Source: Rugosimonospora acidiphila (GTDB lineage: Bacteria > Actinomycetota > Actinomycetes > Mycobacteriales > Micromonosporaceae). Taken from it: a stretch of DNA of 64,000 nt. Below, piece after piece: positions 56,517-64,000 of this stretch. The DNA lies in the NCBI RefSeq assembly GCF_039543385.1, contig NZ_BAABJQ010000005.1, positions 248,001 through 312,000 on the forward strand, in the 5' to 3' direction. The notes below the pieces were generated by a model. That model was not told the DNA's origin. It was given only the letters and a program-made list of their open reading frames with translations, and did no database searches. The position numbers were made by a program, and so were the translations under genes. Position 1 is the stretch's first letter. Each line of letters opens with the position of its first letter.

Positions 56517-57550
56517 GCGAACCGCACGGCACGGCACCGGCGAACGGCGACCCGCCGCTCGGGCCGCTGTACATCGCGATCGACGGCGGCAACTCGAAGA
56601 CCGACGTGCTGGTCGGGTCCGCCCGCGGCGAGCTGCTCGGTCTCGTACACGGCCCGAGCTCGCAGCCGCAGGAGTTCGGGGTACCGGCCGCCATCGCGCG
56701 GCTCGACTCGCTGGTGCGCCGGGCGCTCGAGGAGGCCGGCCTGCCGCCCGGCACCGTGCTGGCCCGCGTCGACGCGTACCTGGCCGGGGCGGACCTGCCG
56801 GTCGAGGTCGACACGCTGCTGAAGGCGATCGGCGAGACCGGCTGGGCCCGGGAGTACCGGGTGGACAACGACCTGTTCGCGCTGCTGCGCTCCGGTACCG
56901 TCGACGCGGACGCGGTGGTCGTCACCTGCGGCGCCGGGATCAACTGCCTCGGCCGCCGCGCCGACGGTCGGGTGGCCCGGTTCCCCGCGCTCGGCGAGAT
57001 CACCGGCGACTGGGGCGGCGGACACCACCTGGCCGCGCTCGCCCTCTGGCACGCAGCCCGGGGCGAGGACGGCCGCGGCCCGCGCACCGCGCTGAGCCCG
57101 GCCGTGGCCGCCCACTTCGAACGGGCCAGCGTCGAGGACGTGGGCGCCGCCATCCACCTCGGCGAGCTGGACCGCGCCCGGATCAACGAGCTGTCGCCCG
57201 TACTGTTCTCCGTCGCGGACGCCGGCGACCCGGTGGCCCGCGAGGTGGTCGCCCGGCAGGCCGAGGAGGTGGTGGCGCTGGCCACCGTCGCCGCCCGCCG
57301 GCTGGACCTGCTCGACCGGCCGCACACGGTGGTACTCGGCGGTGGGGTGCTTGCCGCCCGGCACTCGCTGCTGCACGACGCGGTCATCGAGGGCATCGCC
57401 GCGCTCGCACCGCTGGCACGGTTCGTCGTCCCGGGCGACCCGCCGGTGACCGGCGCCGCCCTGCTCGCCATGGACGCGCTCGCCCCGCTCGACCCCGGGG
57501 GCGAGGCCGCGCTGCGCGAGGCGGTGCGCACCGCGGCCGCGTCCGGGTAA
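56513..57550 (+). CDS. BadF/BadG-type sugar kinase (N-acetylglucosamine kinase-like)
   Basis: A 345-residue ASKHA kinase: PLYIAIDGGNSKTDVLVGSARGELLG (phosphate 1), VVVTCGAGINCLGRRADG (phosphate 2), GEITGDWGGGHHLAALALWHAARG, and VVLGGGVLAARHSLLHDAV (adenosine). Family members phosphorylate N-acetylglucosamine or cellobiose. Since the preceding GH4 enzyme acts on phosphosugars, the kinase may supply 6-phospho-disaccharide or trap the liberated sugar. Its stop lies 5 bases from the convergent kynA stop. Confidence 0.88.
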   Translation: MSEPHGTAPANGDPPLGPLYIAIDGGNSKTDVLVGSARGELLGLVHGPSSQPQEFGVPAAIARLDSLVRRALEEAGLPPGTVLARVDAYLAGADLPVEVDTLLKAIGETGWAREYRVDNDLFALLRSGTVDADAVVVTCGAGINCLGRRADGRVARFPALGEITGDWGGGHHLAALALWHAARGEDGRGPRTALSPAVAAHFERASVEDVGAAIHLGELDRARINELSPVLFSVADAGDPVAREVVARQAEEVVALATVAARRLDLLDRPHTVVLGGGVLAARHSLLHDAVIEGIAALAPLARFVVPGDPPVTGAALLAMDALAPLDPGGEAALREAVRTAAASG

Positions 57551-57555
57551 GCGCC

Positions 57556-58341
57556 CTACAGGCGGCTGCGCAGTTCCCACAGCTCCGGGTAGAAGCGCAG
57601 CTCGACCCGGGAACGCAGGTAGGCGCCGCCGGCCGAGCCGCCGGTACCCGCCTTGGTCCCGATCTGCCGCTCCGCCATCAGCACGTGCCGGGCGCGCCAC
57701 AGCGACCACGCCTGGTCGTGGTCGACCAGCGCCTCGGCCAGGTCCCACAGCGGCCCGAACCTGGTCCGGTCCCGGGCGACCTCGACGTACGCCGCGAACC
57801 GCTCCTCCTCGCTGTCCATGGCGAAGCCCGCGTGCCGCAGCACCGCCAGGTACCCGTCCCACAGCGACGGCTCCGCCAGCCGCCGCTCCAGCCGCTCGCG
57901 CTCGCCCTCGGTCAGCCCCCGGAACCGGGTCAGATACCCGGGGTCGCGCAGCCCGGACAGGAACTCGACCTCTCGGAACTGGGCGGACTGGAAGCCGGAC
58001 GCCGGAGCGAGCTTGTTGCGGAACGCCAGGAAGTCCTGAGGCGTCATGGTGTCGATCACGTCCACCTGCTTGATGAGGACGTCCTCGACCGAGCGGGCCC
58101 GGGCCAGCCGTACCCGGGGCAGGTACGCCTCGCCGGCCAGCATCCGGTCGCGGGCATCGGTCAGCTCCGACAGCAGCAGCTTGAACCACAGCTCGTACAC
58201 CTGGTGGATGGTGATGAACAACAGTTCGTCGTGGGCCGGCGGCACCGACTCGGCGACCTGCTGATCGAGCAGGTCGTTCAGGTGCAGATACGCACCGTAG
58301 GTGAGCAGGCCACCCTGCTCACCGAAGCGTGGGTCAGTCAC
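57556..58341 (-). CDS. kynA: Tryptophan 2,3-dioxygenase
   Basis: A 261-residue TDO: LLTYGAYLHLNDLLDQQ, HDELLFITIHQVYELWFKLLLSEL (His of the substrate site), FRNKLAPASGFQSAQFREVEFL, and DHDQAWSLWRARHVLMAERQIGTKAGTGGSAGGAYLR, where the haem-ligand His and the Gly-rich end match the family. It opens the indole ring to N-formylkynurenine. No kynureninase or formamidase gene is near. GTG start. Divergent from the helicase-associated protein. Confidence 0.95.
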   Translation of the reverse strand: MTDPRFGEQGGLLTYGAYLHLNDLLDQQVAESVPPAHDELLFITIHQVYELWFKLLLSELTDARDRMLAGEAYLPRVRLARARSVEDVLIKQVDVIDTMTPQDFLAFRNKLAPASGFQSAQFREVEFLSGLRDPGYLTRFRGLTEGERERLERRLAEPSLWDGYLAVLRHAGFAMDSEEERFAAYVEVARDRTRFGPLWDLAEALVDHDQAWSLWRARHVLMAERQIGTKAGTGGSAGGAYLRSRVELRFYPELWELRSRL

Positions 58342-58400
58342 CCCGCCACGCTAGTCGGCCTCGGGCCCGGGCCAGGCGCGGCGGGCTAGCCTGGCTATCC

Positions 58401-60863
58401 GTGGCATCCTCACTGTCCCGGTGGCTCGGCGCCCTGGAGCCGGATCGACTGTCCGCGCTGCTGACCCGCCGGCCCGAGGCGCTGACCGAACCGGTCCCGC
58501 GCACCCTCGGCGAGCTGGCCGGGCGGCTGCAGGGCCGGTTCGGGGTGGCCGGGGCGGTCCAGTCGGTGCCGCTGCCGGCCGTGCAGGTGCTGGAGACGGT
58601 GTACGCGTACGACTGCCAGACCAGGGCCGACCTCGCCGACCTGCTGGACGGCGACGGGCTGGACGGCGACGGGCTGGACGAGGCCCTGACGGCGCTGGCC
58701 GACCGGGCGCTGCTGTGGGAGTACGAGGGCCGGCTCGGCGTGGCCGGCGAGGCGATCAGCGTGCTCGGGTACCCGCTGCGCCTCGGGCCGAACGCCGCCG
58801 ACCTGTTGGCCGTGCGCCCGGTGACCGAGCTGCGCGGCATCGCCGGCGAGCTGGGCCTCGCCGCCGCCGGGCCGGTGAAGAGGAACCTGCTGCGCGAGCT
58901 GGCCGGGTTCTACGGCAACCCGGAGCGGATCCGCGGGCTGGCCGCCTCGGCACCCGCCGAGACCCGGGCGGTCCTCGACGGGCTGACCTGGCACGGCCCC
59001 CTCGCCACCAGCCCGACGACCGGGTTCGGCGGCCCGGCCGGGCCGCGCTACCTGGGCCCGGAGGACTGGGCCGTCCGGCGCGGGCTGCTGCTGCCGGACG
59101 GCTGGCAGCAGCTGGCCATGCCGCGCGAGGTGGCGCTGGCCCTGCGCGGGCCGGGCTGGCGGCCGCCGTTCGACCCCCGGCCGCCGAGCCCGGCACCGGC
59201 CGAGGTCGACGAATCGGCGGTCGCCCGGGAGGCCACCGCGGCGGCCGGCACGCTGGTCGACCAGGTCAACGCGTTGCTCGCCGCCGGACCGATAGCCCGG
59301 CTGAAGTCCGGCGGAGTGGGCGCCCGCGAGCAGCGCCGGCTGGCCAAGCTGATCGGCGCCGACGAGCCGGGGGTACGGCTGGCCGTCGAGCTGGCCCACG
59401 GCGCCGGGCTGCTGGCCGCCACCCCGGAGGCGGTGCTGCCGACCGAGGCGTACGACCAGTGGGCCGCCGCCGAGCCGCCGGAGCGCCTGCCGCCGCTGCT
59501 GGTCGCCTGGCTCCGGCTGCCCGTGGTGGGCTGGCGGGACGGCGCGGCGCTGATCCGGGACCCGGTCGGCCGGCTCATGCCGGATCTGCGGATGGAGTTG
59601 CTGGCCGTGGCCGCCGCGCTGCCTGAGGGGCGCGGGCTGGCGGAAGAGGGGTACCTGTCCGCCGCGGTGCGCTGGCACGCGCCCGTACTGGCCGGGGCGT
59701 TCGAGGATCCGGCCGAGTTCATCGGTCCGCTGTGGGCGGAGGCGGCCCGGCTCGGCCTGGTCGCGCACGGCACGCTCTCGCCCCTCGGCCGGGCATTGAT
59801 CGCGCTGGACGCGGAGCGGCTCGGGCGGGCGGCCAGCGACCTGCTCGACACGGCCACCGGTACCGCCATCTTCCAGGCCGACCTCACCGCGGTGGTACCC
59901 GGCGCGCCCAGCGCCGCGCTGGCCTCGCTGCTGGACGGGTCCGCCGACCGGGAGTCCCGGGGCACCGCGTCGACCTGGCGCTTCACGGCCGCCTCGGTGC
60001 GCCGGGCGCTGGACACCGGGGCTACGGCACCGGAGCTGCTGGCCCGGCTGCGCGCGGTGGCGACCGGCGGCACCCTGCCGCAGCCGCTGGAGTACCTGCT
60101 CGGCGACGTGGCGCGCCGGCACGGGGCGCTGCGGGTACGCGCGGTCGGCTGCGTGCTGCACGCCGGCGACCCGGCGATGCTGGCCGAGCTGCTGGCCAGC
60201 CGGGCGCTGGCCGCCCTGCACCTGCGCGAGCTAGCGCCCACCGTGCTGGCCAGCGCCGCCTCGCCGGCGGACACGCTGGCCGCGCTGCGTTCCGCCGGGT
60301 ACGCGCCGGTACGCGAGGACGCCTCGGGTGAACCGCTCGTGGAACGGGTGGACCGCCGCCGGGCGGCGGCGCCGGCCCGGCACCGTACCGTCCGGCGCCC
60401 GCAGGCGGGCGAGCTGGCCGACCCGGCCGTCCTGGCCAAGTCGCTGCTCTCCGCCCAGGACGCGGAGCCCGCGACGCTTACGGAGCCCCCGACACTTGCG
60501 GAGCCTCCGACACTTACGGGGCCCCCGAGACTTACGGGGCCCGCCGGGTTCGCGGGGCCGTTGGAGGCCGGGCCGGCGGCGCGGCGGCACCGGGCCGGCG
60601 GACGCGAGGAGCGGCCGGACACTCTCGAGACGATCGGGGCGCACGCCCCCGGGCTGGACGAGGACGAACTCCGGCTACTGGCACACGCCATCGACTCCGG
60701 CGGGGCGGTGCGCATCGCCTACCGGGACGCGGACGGCCGGTCAACGGTCCGCGTCATCGAGGAGATCGAGCTGTCCGGTGCCGTGATGGAGGCCTGGTGC
60801 CGGCTGCGCGAGGACGAACGGATGTTCATGCTCGCGCGCGTCGAGGCGGTCGCGCCCGTCTGA
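58401..60863 (+). CDS. Helicase-associated (Helicase_C_3-like) protein with C-terminal WYL-like domain
   Basis: An 820-residue protein lacking helicase motifs. The middle shows the XPB-like helicase-associated region seen in mycobacterial proteins of this type (AIFQADLTAVVPGAPSAALASLLDGSADRESRGTASTWRFTAASVRRALDTGATAPELLARL...), and the C-terminus (about 765-820) is a WYL-like fold (GGAVRIAYRDADGRSTVRVIEEIELSGAVMEAWCRLREDERMFMLARVEAV). Two short in-frame duplications occur: GDGLDGDGLD near residue 85 and four 18-base repeats near residue 690-715. Probably DNA- or nucleotide-linked, but the role is unknown. GTG start at 58401. Confidence 0.8.
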   Translation: MASSLSRWLGALEPDRLSALLTRRPEALTEPVPRTLGELAGRLQGRFGVAGAVQSVPLPAVQVLETVYAYDCQTRADLADLLDGDGLDGDGLDEALTALADRALLWEYEGRLGVAGEAISVLGYPLRLGPNAADLLAVRPVTELRGIAGELGLAAAGPVKRNLLRELAGFYGNPERIRGLAASAPAETRAVLDGLTWHGPLATSPTTGFGGPAGPRYLGPEDWAVRRGLLLPDGWQQLAMPREVALALRGPGWRPPFDPRPPSPAPAEVDESAVAREATAAAGTLVDQVNALLAAGPIARLKSGGVGAREQRRLAKLIGADEPGVRLAVELAHGAGLLAATPEAVLPTEAYDQWAAAEPPERLPPLLVAWLRLPVVGWRDGAALIRDPVGRLMPDLRMELLAVAAALPEGRGLAEEGYLSAAVRWHAPVLAGAFEDPAEFIGPLWAEAARLGLVAHGTLSPLGRALIALDAERLGRAASDLLDTATGTAIFQADLTAVVPGAPSAALASLLDGSADRESRGTASTWRFTAASVRRALDTGATAPELLARLRAVATGGTLPQPLEYLLGDVARRHGALRVRAVGCVLHAGDPAMLAELLASRALAALHLRELAPTVLASAASPADTLAALRSAGYAPVREDASGEPLVERVDRRRAAAPARHRTVRRPQAGELADPAVLAKSLLSAQDAEPATLTEPPTLAEPPTLTGPPRLTGPAGFAGPLEAGPAARRHRAGGREERPDTLETIGAHAPGLDEDELRLLAHAIDSGGAVRIAYRDADGRSTVRVIEEIELSGAVMEAWCRLREDERMFMLARVEAVAPV
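60471..60542. repeat. Four 18-base tandem repeats in the helicase-associated gene
   Basis: Units at 60471-60488, 60489-60506, 60507-60524 and 60525-60542 are similar to gacacttacggagccccc and encode a TLTEPP-like linker. The repeat joins the helicase-associated and WYL-like parts. Confidence 0.85.
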
Positions 60864-60881
60864 CCCGGGCGCGCCCGGGTC
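60862..60881. terminator. Palindrome overlapping both convergent stop codons
   Basis: gacccgggcgcgcccgggtc is a perfect 20-base palindrome; its ends fall in the TGA of the rightward gene (60861-60863) and the stop (60880-60882) of the leftward dehydrogenase. It can act as a shared hairpin, though without a T run. Confidence 0.65.
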
Positions 60882-61842
60882 AGCGCGTGTGGTCGAGCAC
60901 CAGCTTGCCGAACACCTCTCCGGTCTCCAGCCGCTCGAACGCCCGGCGCACGTCCGAGAAGGGGTACTCCGAGTCGATGATCGGCCGGATTCCGCGGCCG
61001 GCGCACAGCGACAGCAGCGCGCCCAGCTCGTCCCGGGTGCCCATGGTGGAGCCCAGGATCTCCAGCTGAAGGAAGAACACCCGGCGCAGGTCGACGCTGG
61101 CCAGATGCCCGGCGGTGGCGCCGGAGACCACTATCCGGCCGCCCGGCGACGCGCACTTGAGCGAGTGTTCGATGGTAGGCGCGCCGACCGTCTCGATGAC
61201 CACGTCGACCCGCTCCGGCAGCCGGCCGCCCGGCTCGACCGGGGTGGCGCCCAGCGCCGCGATGCGCTCCCGCTTGCCCGGGTCGCGGCTGGTCGCGTAC
61301 ACCCGGGCACCCAACGCGGCCCCGAGCACCGTCGCGGCCGTGGCCACGCCCCCGCCGCCACCCTGGACCAGCACCGAGCCGCCCTCGGGCAGCCGCCCGC
61401 GTACCCGCAGCATCCGGTACGCGGTCAGCCACGCGGTCGGCAGGCAGGCGGCCTCGGCGAAGGACAGCTCGGGCGGCTTGGGCACCAGGTTGCGCCTGGG
61501 CACCCGGACCCGCTGCGCCAGCGTCCCCGGGTACTTCTCCGACAGCAGCGTGCGGCCCGGGTCCATGGTCTCGTCGGGGTACTCCGGCGAGGCGATGACG
61601 GCGTGCACCACTACCTCGTTGCCGTCCTCGTCGACGCCGGCCGCGTCGCAGCCCAGCACCATCGGCAGCCGGTCCGCGGGCAACCCCACCCCGCGCAGCG
61701 ACCAGAGGTCGTGGTGGTTCAGCGAGCTGGCCCGGACCTCGACGCTGACCCAGTCGTCCGGCGTGACCGGGTCGAGTTCCCCGACGGTGAGCCCGGCGAG
61801 CGGGTTGTCCGGATCGATGGCGGACGCGTAGGCGGCGAGCAT
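60880..61842 (-). CDS. Zinc-type medium-chain dehydrogenase/quinone oxidoreductase-like
   Basis: A 320-residue MDR protein: VEVRASSLNHHDLWSLRGVGLPADRLPMVLGCDAAGVDEDG (N-terminal catalytic half), GGSVLVQGGGGGVATAATVLGAALGARVYATSRDPGKRERIAALGATPV (Rossmann half). The Cys/His set of structural-zinc ADHs is missing (only a C in the VLGCD loop), so it is closer to the quinone oxidoreductase group than to zinc alcohol dehydrogenases. Reaction and substrate unknown. ATG 61842. Single gene. Confidence 0.87.
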   Translation of the reverse strand: MLAAYASAIDPDNPLAGLTVGELDPVTPDDWVSVEVRASSLNHHDLWSLRGVGLPADRLPMVLGCDAAGVDEDGNEVVVHAVIASPEYPDETMDPGRTLLSEKYPGTLAQRVRVPRRNLVPKPPELSFAEAACLPTAWLTAYRMLRVRGRLPEGGSVLVQGGGGGVATAATVLGAALGARVYATSRDPGKRERIAALGATPVEPGGRLPERVDVVIETVGAPTIEHSLKCASPGGRIVVSGATAGHLASVDLRRVFFLQLEILGSTMGTRDELGALLSLCAGRGIRPIIDSEYPFSDVRRAFERLETGEVFGKLVLDHTR

Positions 61843-61928
61843 GATCGGACGCTAGCAGCCCTTCCCAGAAAACGCAGCCGTGGCGGGGGCGGGCAACGCG
61901 CCGGCGCCCGCCCGCACCACGGTTGCGG

Positions 61929-63092
61929 TCAGGCCTTCCGGACCACGCCGTCCTTCACCGCGGCCTGCGCGACCGCGGCGGCGACGGCAGTGCCCACCCG
62001 CGGGTCCAGCGCGGCCGGCACGATCGCGTCCGGGCGCAGGTCCCCGGCGACCACGGCGGCAATCGCCTCGGCGGCGGCCAGCTTCATGTTCTCCGTGATC
62101 CGGGTGGCGCGGGCGTCCAGGGCACCGCGGAACACGCCCGGGAAGGCCAGCACGTTGTTGATCTGGTTGGGGTAGTCGCTGCGGCCGGTCGCCACCACCG
62201 ACGCGTACCGCGCGGCGATCGCCGGATCGACCTCCGGCGTCGGGTTGGCCAGGGCGAAGATGATCGCCCCGGGCGCCATGCCGGCCAGCGCCTCCTCGGC
62301 GATCGTGCCGCCGGACAGGCCGATCAGCACGTCCGCGCCGCGCAGCGCCTCGCCGATGCCGCCCGTGCGGCCGGCGCCGTTGGTGGTGTGCGCGAGATCG
62401 AGCTTCGCGCCGGACAGTCCGTCGCGTCCACTGTGGATGATGCCCTGTGAGTCGCAGATCACCACGTTCTCGCTCTGCACGCCGCCGGCGATCAACATCT
62501 TGGTCACCGCTACCCCGGCCGCGCCGGCGCCGCTGATCACCACCCGGAGGTCACCGAGCTTGCGATCGAGCAGTTCGGCCGCGTTGCGCAGCGCGGCGAG
62601 GACCACTATCGCGGTGCCGTGCTGGTCGTCGTGGAAGACCGGGATGGGCAGCGCCTCGTCCAGCCGGCGTTCGATCTCGAAGCAGCGGGGCGCGGAGATG
62701 TCCTCCAGATTGATCCCGCCGAACGACGGTGCCAGCGCGGTCACCACCGAGACGATCTCGTCGACGTCCTGGGTGTCGAGGCAGATCGGCACCGCGTCCA
62801 CGCCGCCGAACTGCTTGAACAGGACCGACTTGCCCTCCATGACCGGCATGGCACCCCGCGGCCCGATGTTCCCCAGGCCCAGCACGGCGCTGCCGTCGGT
62901 CACCACCGCGACCGTGTTCGCCACCCACGTGAACGTGTTGACGAGCGACTCGTCCGCCGCGATCGCCTGGCACACCTGTGCCACGCCGGGCGTGTACGCC
63001 AGCGAGAGATCCTCCCGCGTCGTCACCGGTACGGTCGCGGCCACCGCCATCTTGCCGCCACGGTGCAGTTCGAAAACCGGTTCCTGGAACAT
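61929..63092 (-). CDS. NAD(P)-dependent malic enzyme
   Basis: A 387-residue oxidoreductase: DLSLAYTPGVAQVCQAIAADESL (catalytic Tyr), AVLGLGNIGPRGAMPVMEGKSVLFKQFGGVDAVPICLDTQDVDEIVSVVTALAPSFGGINLEDISAPRCFEIERRLDEALPIPVFHDDQHGTAIVVLAAL (metal site EDIS/DDQHGTA), GAGAAGVAVTKMLIAGGV and NPTPEVDP. It decarboxylates malate to pyruvate with NAD(P)+. It is a short malic enzyme lacking the phosphotransacetylase domain. Start MFQEPVFELHRGGK at 63092. Confidence 0.96.
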   Translation of the reverse strand: MFQEPVFELHRGGKMAVAATVPVTTREDLSLAYTPGVAQVCQAIAADESLVNTFTWVANTVAVVTDGSAVLGLGNIGPRGAMPVMEGKSVLFKQFGGVDAVPICLDTQDVDEIVSVVTALAPSFGGINLEDISAPRCFEIERRLDEALPIPVFHDDQHGTAIVVLAALRNAAELLDRKLGDLRVVISGAGAAGVAVTKMLIAGGVQSENVVICDSQGIIHSGRDGLSGAKLDLAHTTNGAGRTGGIGEALRGADVLIGLSGGTIAEEALAGMAPGAIIFALANPTPEVDPAIAARYASVVATGRSDYPNQINNVLAFPGVFRGALDARATRITENMKLAAAEAIAAVVAGDLRPDAIVPAALDPRVGTAVAAAVAQAAVKDGVVRKA

Positions 63093-63261
63093 CCCTGTAA
63101 ACCCCTCAAGGCCTCATTACCTCTGGTTTGCCGAGGGCGCTTACGGTTTGGCCTCCGGCCGCCGCGCTAGCACGGTCGGCCAGCGTCGGCGCAGTTCGCG
63201 GGGGTCGCCCGGTTACTGGCCCGAGCATAGTGGGCGACGGGGGCGAAATCCGTGGCCAGGG
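63093..63261. other. Region between malic enzyme and sodX
   Basis: About 170 bases with the malic enzyme promoter presumably inside; I see no gene, and only short GC-rich dyads that cannot be assigned. Confidence 0.4.
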
Positions 63262-63564
63262 TCACCGTCGTCGCATCAGGGACAACCGGGGCCACCAACG
63301 CAGCCACACCCTGCCCACCACCGTGGACGGTCCGTAGCGGCGGGAGTCGTCCTGTACGAACGCGTTGTCGCCCTGCACCCACCAACCGTCGCCAGCGGGC
63401 CGGATCGCTCGCTTGACCATGAGACCGTCCTGTCCAGGGAACTCAACGATCACCACATCTCCCGCGCGAACCCGGCTGGTACGCCGTACCAGCAGGGCAT
63501 CGCCGTCCCGCAGTGTCGGTGCCATCGAGGGGCCCCGGACCAGTGCGGTGAACCACCCGTCCAC
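63262..63564 (-). CDS. sodX: Nickel superoxide dismutase maturation protease (S26 family)
   Basis: A 100-residue signal-peptidase-like protein with catalytic S13 (GPSMAPTL) and K51 (MVKRAI), but without the usual membrane anchor of a type I signal peptidase. Its position, head to head with sodN, is that of SodX, the protease that removes the SodN leader to expose the nickel-binding His. GTG 63564 start. The 73-base region between it and sodN holds both promoters. Confidence 0.92.
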   Translation of the reverse strand: MDGWFTALVRGPSMAPTLRDGDALLVRRTSRVRAGDVVIVEFPGQDGLMVKRAIRPAGDGWWVQGDNAFVQDDSRRYGPSTVVGRVWLRWWPRLSLMRRR

Positions 63565-63637
63565 GCTGCCCGTACCTCCTCCCAGGAGTAGGGTTCCCCG
63601 TGAGGGCGATCATCGCAAAATAGCCAGGAGGATCCTG

Positions 63638-64000
63638 ATGCGACTGCCACGTTTCCTTACTCCTACCACCGTGGTCCGGGCCCACTGCGACCTTCCGTGT
63701 GGCGTCTACGACCCGGCGCAGGCCCGGATCGAGGCCGAGTCGATCAAGGCGATCTGTGAGAAGTACCAGGCCAACAACGACCCGGAGTTCCGGACCCGGG
63801 CGCTGATCATCAAGGAGCAGCGCTCCGAGCTGGTCAAGCACCACCTCTGGGTGCTGTGGACGGACTACTTCAAGCCGAACCACTTCGAGAAGTACCCGCA
63901 GCTGCACGGCCTGTTCAACGAGGCCACCAAGCTGGCCGGCGGTGGCGGCGGAGCCAAGGCCTCGACCGACCCGGCCGTCGCGGAGAAGCTGCTCGGCAAG
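63638..64000 (+). CDS. sodN: Nickel superoxide dismutase, N-terminal part, cut by window edge
   Basis: The first 121 codons of a Ni-SOD. A leader of 15 residues (MRLPRFLTPTTVVRA) precedes HCDLPCGVY, the nickel hook: H16, C17 and C21 bind nickel once the leader is removed. The rest (ICEKYQANNDPEFRTRALIIKEQRSELVKHHLWVLWTDYF...) is the helical bundle. It converts superoxide to H2O2 and O2 in the cytoplasm. A strong aggagg site lies 6 bases before the ATG. The end is outside the window. Confidence 0.97.
   Translation, partial: MRLPRFLTPTTVVRAHCDLPCGVYDPAQARIEAESIKAICEKYQANNDPEFRTRALIIKEQRSELVKHHLWVLWTDYFKPNHFEKYPQLHGLFNEATKLAGGGGGAKASTDPAVAEKLLGK

Overview
The window is about 72% GC, uses GTG starts freely and is packed with short-gap operons. 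Gene content points to an actinobacterium of the Micromonosporaceae type (Micromonospora/Actinoplanes relatives): nickel superoxide dismutase with its dedicated protease, an actinobacterial tmRNA tag (AKTNSRAAYALAA), prfB with no frameshift site, ftsEX, smpB, an F420-type nitroreductase family protein, many one- and two-component regulators, and CBM2 modules attached to membrane proteins. Genus and species cannot be fixed from the sequence alone.

Layout. 1-4.8 kb: an aldehyde dehydrogenase running off the left edge, small DUF2795 and DUF2267 proteins, and a sugar block of a GT2 glycosyltransferase, a GT9 heptosyltransferase-like protein and a bifunctional HldE, which suggests ADP-heptose synthesis and transfer. 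4.8-11 kb: cytochrome oxidase subunit I with an unusual N-terminal extension, an unknown 441-residue protein, a second aldehyde dehydrogenase, another GT2 and an SRPBCC protein. 11-18.3 kb: an LCP cell-wall ligase, an FtsK/SpoIIIE ATPase coupled to a coiled-coil membrane protein, a luciferase-like oxidoreductase and a permuted-papain protein. 18.3-31.8 kb: a DegS/NarL-type two-component system, transporters, a TetR unit with twin operators, a PadR-ABC exporter operon, two short-chain dehydrogenases under a large dyad, and an acetate transporter.

32.1-36.9 kb holds the most striking locus: a small EACC1-like protein (effector-associated constant component 1) followed 5 bases later by a 1439-residue caspase-like peptidase fused to four FtsK/EccC-type ATPase domains. 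It reads as a two-gene NTP-dependent conflict or immunity system. The ATPase part looks like a soluble EccC core (D1-D2-D3) with an additional D2-like domain inserted next to the protease.

37-46.3 kb: a secreted protein, a methyltransferase, a frameshifted lipoprotein, tRNA-Ala(GGC) with a clear terminator, YqgE, an MTA phosphorylase, an OmpR-type two-component system and two divergent Ser/Thr kinases, one carrying an extracellular CBM2. 46.3-54.1 kb: the translation-rescue and division block (ssrA, smpB, ftsX, ftsE, prfB) interspersed with a CBM2 membrane protein, a proline-rich membrane protein, an FMN reductase and an Rrf2 regulator. 54.3-64 kb: a PadR regulator, a GH4 glycosidase plus BadF-type sugar kinase operon, tryptophan 2,3-dioxygenase, a helicase-associated/WYL protein, a zinc-type dehydrogenase, malic enzyme, and divergent sodX and sodN at the right edge.

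No CRISPR array, insertion sequence or prophage was seen. Family assignments rest on motif recognition by eye; no database search was run.
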